Positions 33,826 through 38,576 of a DNA stretch of 38,576 nt are shown here, in pieces. The notes beneath the pieces were generated by a model. That model was not told the origin of the DNA. It saw only the letters and a program-made list of their open reading frames with translations, and ran no database searches. The DNA is from Bacilli bacterium. GTDB lineage: Bacteria > Bacillota_I > Bacilli_A > RF39 > UBA660. Location of the stretch: contig JAUNMV010000009.1 in assembly GCA_030531695.1 (NCBI GenBank), positions 1 to 38,576 on the forward strand. Direction: 5' to 3'. Numbering within the stretch: position 1 is the first letter of the stretch; the number at the start of each line of letters is the position of its first letter. The translations under genes and the position numbers were made by a program.

Positions 33826-35022
33826 ATGAATATTAAGAAAAATAAAAAATATATATTTATAGTTATACTAATATTCTTAATAAGTATTGGTTTTGCATAC
33901 TTATCAAGTACTCTTAATATTACTGGTTTAACTAGAGTAATGGGTAATAATTGGAATATATATTTTGATAATATACAGTATGTACGAGGACAAGACTTTG
34001 AAATAACTGCTCCAACTACAACAGGTACTACAACCACAAGTGTAAGTTATGAAGTATTCTTACCATCTCCTGGAGATGTATATAAATTTAATATAGATAT
34101 AGTAAATGCTGGTAGCCTAGATGCAATGGTAAAAGTAGTTACTGATACGGAGTTGACTGACGCTCAAAAGAAATATGCCTCATACTATGTAACATATAGT
34201 GATGGAATAAGTTGTGATGATTATCAACTATTACCTAAGAATAGTACAGATACATTATCAGTAATGGTAGCTTATAACAGAGATATATTAGAAGAAGATT
34301 TACCAGATACAGATAAATCAATAACAGTAACATTTCATATAGAATTTGAACAAGCAACATCTAAAGCTACAGCAAGAAACCATATAACAGTAGTTAATAG
34401 AGCAAATAATAATACATTAAGTGTAGGAGACGAAATAGCTTTAGGAGATGAGCATTTCTTTATACTAGAAACTAATCCAGAATCATATAAGTTAATGACT
34501 AAGTATCTACTTAATACTGATCAAAAAAAACAATCTGGAGCTAGTCCAACAAGAGTAAAATTTTCAAATATAGTTTATTGGTATAACAATAATTCATTTG
34601 GATCATACGGAGTAAATTATTTAAATAACGTAATATATGATAGAAGTAAATCAGCTGAAACAGGAGATAATTATAGTGTGGTTTATCATGTTAATAATTA
34701 TTTAAACACTCTAGATTCTATAGATATGAAATATATAGAAGGGCGTTTACTAACAATAATGGAAGCTTATAAGTACGGATGTGTATATGTATCAGGTGGT
34801 GGAAATTGTTCTGCAGTTCCAGATAACCTAAAATTTATCTATTATAATAATGGTGGAAATTATTGGTTAGGATCATTTTCTGGATCTCTAACTAGCCCTG
34901 GATACGTATGGAATTTAGGTGGTAGTACAACATATTCATATTTAGGAGGAACTGATACATCACTAGAAAACAGAACTCAGTATATCCGTCCAGTAATAGA
35001 AATACCTGCACTTGACATATAG
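33826..35022 (+). CDS. TasA-like-module surface protein with DUF6273-like C-terminus (paralog 9)
   Basis: About 398 residues, 11 nt after the previous gene, with ribosome site AAGGAGA. The first 24 residues differ from the preceding paralog in many places (M-N-I-K-K-N-K-K-Y), residues from A-Y-L-S-S-T-L to D-E-I-A-L-G are identical, and then the proteins diverge again while keeping the frame: E-H-F, T-G-[ND]-[YN], E-[KG]-R-L, Y-W-L-G-[TS] and R-P-V-I-E-I-P. The end is A-L-D-I against S-L-D-I. This mosaic suggests recombination between the two genes. It is the last member of the array. I see no hairpin terminator directly after it. Confidence 0.75.
   Translation: MNIKKNKKYIFIVILIFLISIGFAYLSSTLNITGLTRVMGNNWNIYFDNIQYVRGQDFEITAPTTTGTTTTSVSYEVFLPSPGDVYKFNIDIVNAGSLDAMVKVVTDTELTDAQKKYASYYVTYSDGISCDDYQLLPKNSTDTLSVMVAYNRDILEEDLPDTDKSITVTFHIEFEQATSKATARNHITVVNRANNNTLSVGDEIALGDEHFFILETNPESYKLMTKYLLNTDQKKQSGASPTRVKFSNIVYWYNNNSFGSYGVNYLNNVIYDRSKSAETGDNYSVVYHVNNYLNTLDSIDMKYIEGRLLTIMEAYKYGCVYVSGGGNCSAVPDNLKFIYYNNGGNYWLGSFSGSLTSPGYVWNLGGSTTYSYLGGTDTSLENRTQYIRPVIEIPALDI
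33898..34446 (+). repeat. 549-bp direct repeat, copy 2
   Basis: Second copy of 32681-33229, 1217 bp downstream, same orientation and reading frame. Confidence 0.9.
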
Positions 35023-35024
35023 AT

Positions 35025-35053
35025 TTGATTTATATTGAATAATAATATATAAT
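35025..35053 (+). promoter_or_regulatory. Promoter of the 82-residue protein gene
   Basis: TTGATT (35025-35030) and TATAAT (35048-35053), spacer 17 nt, with a leader of about 40 nt. Confidence 0.65.
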
Positions 35054-35102
35054 ACTAAGCATACTTTCATTAAAAAAATAAATACATTATGGGGGTGACA
35101 TT

Positions 35103-35351
35103 ATGAATAAGGAAAGTTTAGAGAAAGCAAGAAATCTTATTGTTTTTGGATTAGATAGAATTCCAATGGATCAAGTTGATAAAGTAGAGTTAATGAAAAA
35201 TTTATTAACATTCTTAGATGATGATAACTATGAACATGATAGAGACTTGCTACAAAAATATGGAAATCCAAAAGATAAACAAAGACAAGCTGGTCAAGGA
35301 ACACAAAAAGTGTTAAGAAGAACAGTTGGAGATGATAGTGGAGAAAGATAA
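35103..35351 (+). CDS. 82-residue protein of unknown function
   Basis: Not recognised. The N-terminal half is helical and acidic (D-R-I-P-M-D-Q-V-D-K-V-E-L-M), the C-terminal third is basic and Gln/Gly-rich (Q-A-G-Q-G-T-Q-K-V-L-R-R). No membrane segment, so probably cytoplasmic. It is monocistronic: its own promoter, the GGGGGTGA ribosome site and a terminator overlapping its end. The basic tail could touch nucleic acid, but nothing proves it. Confidence 0.7.
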   Translation: MNKESLEKARNLIVFGLDRIPMDQVDKVELMKNLLTFLDDDNYEHDRDLLQKYGNPKDKQRQAGQGTQKVLRRTVGDDSGER

Positions 35352-35371
35352 GAGTGAAATCTTTCTTTTTC
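35342..35371 (+). terminator. Rho-independent terminator
   Basis: AGAAAGAT (35342-35349) pairs with ATCTTTCT (35359-35366), followed by TTTTC. It overlaps the stop codon. Confidence 0.82.
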
Positions 35372-35373
35372 TT

Positions 35374-35382
35374 TGCTATAAT
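35374..35382 (+). promoter_or_regulatory. Extended -10 promoter for the YgjP-trmH-rimM-trmD run
   Basis: TGCTATAAT is a full extended -10 with perfect TATAAT (35377-35382), right after the terminator. No good -35 is seen. Confidence 0.6.
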
Positions 35383-35400
35383 AATAAATAGGTGATCTAG

Positions 35401-36042
35401 ATGAACTTTGAACATGATGGGAAAATATATCCAATAATAGTAGATAGAAAATTTAATCAAAGAAATACCTATATTAGAGTAAAAAAAGACTTATGTGTAC
35501 ACGTTACTACTGGTAAATTAACTTCTAATAGATTCATTCTAAATATGATTAAAGAAAACTCTAATAAGATAGTTAATATGATTAATATACAATTAAAAAA
35601 GAAAGATAATAATGAAGGATTCTTCTACTTAGGTAAAAAATATAACATAGAATATATAGATTCAGATAAGTTATATCTAGAAGGAAATACTGCTTATATT
35701 GGTAAAGATTATGATATATATAAATTTTATAAAAAAGAAGCATCTAAATTATTCTTAGAAAGATTAGAATATCATTATTCAAACTATACAAGAAGAATAC
35801 CTCATCCTAAATTAAGAATAAGAAGAATGACTACTAGATGGGGAGTATGTAATATTAAAACTCATATTATTACTCTTAATCTAGAATTAATGAAAAGGGA
35901 TACAAAATACTTAGATTATGTTATAATACATGAGCTAACACATTTGGTACATCCAGATCATTCTAGAGCTTTTTGGAATACAGTAGAAGAGAATATGCAT
36001 GACTATAAAAAATATAAAGAAGATATGAAGGAGTTCTTATGA
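35401..36042 (+). CDS. YgjP-like (DUF45/M48-type) metallopeptidase
   Basis: 213 residues, cytoplasmic. The zinc-binding motif is H177-E-L-T-H181 with H187 in P-D-H-S as likely third ligand, followed by A-F-W, as in the YgjP family. Other family marks are R-R-M-T-T-R-W-G-V-C before the motif and a DNxK-like Lys/Arg-rich N-terminal half. The cellular substrate of this family is not well known. Its end overlaps the start of the methyltransferase gene (ATGA, 36039-36042), so both are translated from one mRNA. Confidence 0.88.
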   Translation: MNFEHDGKIYPIIVDRKFNQRNTYIRVKKDLCVHVTTGKLTSNRFILNMIKENSNKIVNMINIQLKKKDNNEGFFYLGKKYNIEYIDSDKLYLEGNTAYIGKDYDIYKFYKKEASKLFLERLEYHYSNYTRRIPHPKLRIRRMTTRWGVCNIKTHIITLNLELMKRDTKYLDYVIIHELTHLVHPDHSRAFWNTVEENMHDYKKYKEDMKEFL

Positions 36043-36767
36043 TAATAACAAGTTTAGATAATAAGAAAATAAAAGAATTAGGTAAATTAAAACAAAAAAA
36101 ATACCGTGATTTAACTTCTACATACTTAGTAGAAGGAGAACATCTAATACAAGAAGCAGAAAAAGCTAATGTACTAGAAGAAGTATTAATAATAGATGGT
36201 TATGATATTAATACAAGTAAATCTAAAACTTATGTTACAAGAGAAGTAATGTCTAAACTTACGGACTTAGATACTCCATGTAGTATGATAGGTGTATGTA
36301 AGAAATCTAATAATAATAAAATAATAGGTAATAAAATATTACTATTAGATGATATACAAGATCCTGGTAATTTAGGAACTATAATACGTAGTAGTGTAGC
36401 TTTTAATGTAGATACAATTATACTAAGTAAAAATACAGTAGATTTATATAACTCTAAAGTAATAAGATCTACTCAAGGTATGTTATTTCATATAAATATT
36501 ATTTCTATGGATTTAGAAAATGCTATAGAAGAAATTCATAAAAATAATATTCAAGTATACGCAACAGATGTAGTAGATGGAATAGATGTAAGAACACTTA
36601 CTGATAAAAGTAAATATGCATTAGTTATGGGTAATGAAGGTAATGGAGTAAGTAATAGTATAAAAGAACTATGTGATAAAAATCTTTATATCAAAATGAA
36701 TGATAAAGCAGAAAGCTTAAATGTAGGAGTTGCTACTTCAATACTTCTATATGAATTAGGTGATTAA
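36039..36767 (+). CDS. TrmH/SpoU-family RNA 2'-O-ribose methyltransferase
   Basis: 242 residues. An N-terminal substrate-binding domain (T-S-x-D-N-K-K-I-K, Y-L-V-E-G-E-H-L) is followed by a SPOUT domain with the knot motifs L-L-D-D-I-Q-D-P-G-N-L-G-T-I-I-R, V-M-G-N-E-G-N-G-V-S and L-N-V-G-V-A-T-S-I-L-L-Y. This is the layout of rRNA methyltransferases such as RlmB and Bacillus YsgA. Exact target base is not clear from sequence. It overlaps the previous gene and ends just before rimM. Confidence 0.9.
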   Translation: MIITSLDNKKIKELGKLKQKKYRDLTSTYLVEGEHLIQEAEKANVLEEVLIIDGYDINTSKSKTYVTREVMSKLTDLDTPCSMIGVCKKSNNNKIIGNKILLLDDIQDPGNLGTIIRSSVAFNVDTIILSKNTVDLYNSKVIRSTQGMLFHINIISMDLENAIEEIHKNNIQVYATDVVDGIDVRTLTDKSKYALVMGNEGNGVSNSIKELCDKNLYIKMNDKAESLNVGVATSILLYELGD

Positions 36768-36768
36768 T

Positions 36769-37245
36769 ATGATATATATAGGTAAAATAGTAAGTACTCA
36801 TGGTATTAAAGGAGAACTTAGAATAATAAGTGATTTTGAATATAAAGATAAAGTATTTGTAGTAGGTAATAAATTAATAATAAATGATAATGAATATAAG
36901 ATAAGAAGTTATCGGAAACATAAAAATTTTGATATGGTTACTTTAAATGATTATAAGGATATAAATGAAGTATTATTCTTATTAAAAAATAAAGTATACT
37001 TTAGAGAAGAAGATTTAAAATTAAATGATGATGAAATATTAGATAGTGAATTATTAAAATATACAGTAGAAACTACTGATAATAGAAAAGGTAAAGTAGT
37101 AGAAGTATTCTTTGCTAGTCAAAATAATAAAGTAATTAGAGTCATGCTAGATAAAGAATATTTAATACCATTTAATTCTCCATTGTTAGTTAAAATAGAT
37201 AAAGATAATAAAAAGATTATTGTAGAAATAATTGAAGGAATGTAA
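36769..37245 (+). CDS. rimM: RimM, 30S ribosome maturation factor
   Basis: RimM helps 16S rRNA processing by binding S19 in the 30S head. 158 residues, a little short but with both parts: an N-terminal barrel with I-G-K-I-V-S-T-H-G-I-K-G-E-L-R-I, and a PRC-barrel ending L-I-P-F-N-S-P-L-L-V-K-I-D. ATG 36769 gives the normal start; the upstream GTG 36760 lies in the GGTGAT ribosome site. It is followed by trmD, the usual pair, but rpsP (S16) is not upstream. Confidence 0.92.
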   Translation: MIYIGKIVSTHGIKGELRIISDFEYKDKVFVVGNKLIINDNEYKIRSYRKHKNFDMVTLNDYKDINEVLFLLKNKVYFREEDLKLNDDEILDSELLKYTVETTDNRKGKVVEVFFASQNNKVIRVMLDKEYLIPFNSPLLVKIDKDNKKIIVEIIEGM

Positions 37246-37258
37246 GTAGGTGTTGTGT

Positions 37259-37927
37259 ATGAAAATAGATATCTTAACATTATTCCCAGATATGTTTCAG
37301 GGAGTATTTAGTGAATCTATTATAAAAAGAGCAATTGAAGAAAAAAAAGTAGAAATCAACTTAGTAAACTTTAGAGATTTTACTAAAGATCCACATAATA
37401 AAGTTGATGATACTCCATATGGTGGTGGAGCAGGTATGGTACTTGCACCACAACCAATATTTGATTGTGTAAAAGCATTACGCACTGAAGAAAGTAAAGT
37501 AATACTCCTAACACCAGATGGAGAAGTATATAAACAAAATAGAGCTTATAATCTATCAAAAGAAAAACACCTAATATTAATATGTGGACATTATGAGGGA
37601 TTCGATGAAAGAATTAGAAGTATATGTGATTTAGAATTAAGTATTGGGGACTATGTTCTAACTGGAGGAGAAGTTGCTTCTATGGCAATAGTTGATTCAG
37701 TAGTAAGATTACTTCCTGGAGTAATTACAGAAGAGTCTCATATAAATGATTCATTTAATAATAACTTATTAGATTATCCTACATATACAAAACCTCGAGT
37801 ATATGAAGGAATGGAAGTCCCAGAAGTATTACTTTCTGGAGATCATAAAAAAATAGCCGAATATCGATATAATGAAAGTCTTAAAAGAACAAAAGAAAGA
37901 AGACCGGATTTATTAGATAATCAGTAG
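37259..37927 (+). CDS. trmD: TrmD, tRNA (guanine37-N1)-methyltransferase
   Basis: TrmD methylates G37 next to the tRNA anticodon, preventing frameshifts. 222 residues. Family motifs: [23 protein letters not shown], the SAM-binding knot [10 protein letters not shown] and [11 protein letters not shown], and R-R-P-D-L near the end. ATG 37259 follows AGTAGGTG; GTG 37250 lies in that ribosome site. The gene next downstream is not rplS (L19), which often follows trmD. Confidence 0.96.
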   Translation: MKIDILTLFPDMFQGVFSESIIKRAIEEKKVEINLVNFRDFTKDPHNKVDDTPYGGGAGMVLAPQPIFDCVKALRTEESKVILLTPDGEVYKQNRAYNLSKEKHLILICGHYEGFDERIRSICDLELSIGDYVLTGGEVASMAIVDSVVRLLPGVITEESHINDSFNNNLLDYPTYTKPRVYEGMEVPEVLLSGDHKKIAEYRYNESLKRTKERRPDLLDNQ

Positions 37928-37936
37928 GAGGTAAAT

Positions 37937-38374
37937 ATGTATTATTCAAATAAAAAAACTCATTCTAGTATTGATGAAATAAAGCTTATTGATATAGATG
38001 GATTCCTTATGAAATCTAAGAAGGGATACAAAGTAAAAGGTGAAGTTATTAATAATATTAAAGTAGTTAATACTAAATTAGCTAATTTCCCAATAGAGTA
38101 TGAACTTATGAAAAAATACGATAAGTTATGTGAAAAACTAGTTGATTTACTAGCTGATGACGATGATAGTGGAGATAGTTATAGAGAAGCTCTAAATCAA
38201 ATAGAAAGATTTAAATTAGAATTAAAAAATAGATATTTAGCTTACGTAGATAAGAAAATGGCTCAAAACATGAATACTATATTAAAAGAAATGAAATTAA
38301 AAGCCGAAGGAAAACTTTTAGAGATGCAAATTAATTATTATAAAAATGAAATGGAGAATGGAAAATCTAGATAA
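37937..38374 (+). CDS. 145-residue protein of unknown function
   Basis: Not recognised. It has a short beta-like start (I-K-L-I-D-I-D-G-F), an acidic centre with a D-D-D-D run near residue 76, and long amphipathic helices at about 80-140, probably a coiled coil. No membrane segment. AGGAGG ribosome site, 9 nt after trmD, so probably cotranscribed with the rRNA/tRNA modification genes; a link to ribosome or RNA work is only guilt by association. Confidence 0.7.
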   Translation: MYYSNKKTHSSIDEIKLIDIDGFLMKSKKGYKVKGEVINNIKVVNTKLANFPIEYELMKKYDKLCEKLVDLLADDDDSGDSYREALNQIERFKLELKNRYLAYVDKKMAQNMNTILKEMKLKAEGKLLEMQINYYKNEMENGKSR

Positions 38375-38380
38375 AATTAC

Positions 38381-38408
38381 TTGTTAAATTGAAGATTTAT
38401 GGTATAAT
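38381..38408 (+). promoter_or_regulatory. Promoter of the last, partial gene
   Basis: TTGTTA (38381-38386) and TATAAT (38403-38408) with a 16-nt spacer, plus TG one base before the -10 (TGGTATAAT). Confidence 0.65.
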
Positions 38409-38439
38409 TTTTTTAGAATAGGAATAGGAGTTGGATAGT

Positions 38440-38576
38440 ATGGAAGATACTAAGAAAACAAAGAGAACTACAAGTAAGAATAAGAATAAGAATAACCATG
38501 AGCCAAGATGGAAAGCTAAAAAAGAAGGAACAGCTAATAAGACTACAACTACTAAAAAGAAAACTACACCAAAGAA
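38440..38576 (+). CDS. N-terminal fragment of a Lys/Thr-rich protein (3' end outside window)
   Basis: An open frame from ATG 38440 to the end of the window, 45 codons, with ribosome site ATAGGAG and a good promoter. The visible part is highly basic (K-K-T-K-R-T-T-S-K, T-T-T-T-K-K-K) and lacks any domain. Such tails precede the folded part of several RNA- or DNA-handling enzymes in AT-rich Firmicutes, but the identity cannot be determined here. Confidence 0.65.
   Translation, partial: MEDTKKTKRTTSKNKNKNNHEPRWKAKKEGTANKTTTTKKKTTPK

Noticed and set aside
32681-34446. The 549-bp repeat as an insertion sequence
   Set aside because: It is in-frame coding sequence of two surface proteins, with no transposase or inverted ends.
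33200-35022. Diversity-generating retroelement with variable repeats in the DUF6273-like domains
   Set aside because: No reverse transcriptase or template repeat is visible in the window; the two domains differ throughout rather than only at adenine positions of a repeat.
1-38576. Mycoplasma-type genetic code (TGA = Trp)
   Set aside because: TGG codes Trp throughout and TGA ends mraZ and the gene at 30114-31256, so the standard bacterial code applies.
1-38576. tRNA, rRNA, CRISPR or prophage genes
   Set aside because: No cloverleaf-like segments, spaced direct repeats or phage structural and integrase genes were seen; the phage-tail-like insert at 28910-30091 is a single domain within a surface protein.

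Overview
The window is a very AT-rich, gene-dense stretch of bacterial chromosome in which every supported gene lies on the + strand. It looks like an uncultured, low-GC Bacilli-type Firmicute, for example the RF39/Erysipelotrichales-like gut lineages. The reasons are a dnaI helicase loader, a T-box leader in front of thrS, an mraZ-rsmH-ftsL-pbp cell-division start, SigA-type promoters with 17-nt spacers, and strong AGGAGG ribosome sites. TGA serves as a stop codon (mraZ; the gene ending at 31256) and TGG codes Trp, so this is not the Mycoplasma code. The lineage assignment is inference. No tRNA, rRNA, CRISPR array, IS element or prophage was seen.

Layout. 1-1083 is the 3' end of comEC. 1149-1451 is a small membrane protein. 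1542-4432 is a pair of secreted proteins with a TasA/camelysin-like N-terminal module and a glycine-rich C-terminal domain. 4539-8185 holds dnaI, a divergent RNB-family ribonuclease and an M23 peptidase. 8232-10470 is a T-box-controlled unit: an 80-aa unknown protein plus a ThrRS that lacks the TGS domain. 10535-14156 holds a 962-aa protein with a type IV prepilin-like N-terminus and Ig-like repeats, and a membrane-anchored partner. 14274-18763 is the cell-division cluster, with MraZ operator repeats, ending in a minimal TasA-like protein where mraY/murD would usually follow. 18839-23937 is an unknown operon: a P/Q-rich membrane protein, a second anchored protein, a DUF1292 protein and an 808-aa coiled-coil protein. 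24019-25082 holds a small membrane protein and a PrsW-type intramembrane protease. 25159-35022 is a tandem array of seven more TasA-like-module proteins. 35103-38374 holds housekeeping genes (YgjP-like peptidase, SpoU methyltransferase, rimM, trmD) and unknowns. The window ends inside a Lys-rich gene.

The most interesting system is the set of nine large paralogs (1542-4432 and 25159-35022). All share a signal-like segment reading roughly S-[IV]-G-F-A-[YV]-L and a roughly 180-residue module with a K-P-G-D...D-I-V-N-x-G-x-x-D-A-M core. Their C-termini are swapped: glycine-rich, double LamG, InlB-type repeat split by an inserted domain, or DUF6273-like. Each C-terminal class sits in its own transcription unit, bounded by terminators that abut or overlap the next promoter. 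Two neighbours share a 549-bp identical block with diverged flanks. This fits a modular cell-surface or fibre system that diversifies by duplication and recombination. No sipW-like peptidase, sortase or LPXTG motif is present in the window, so how the proteins are processed and anchored remains open.
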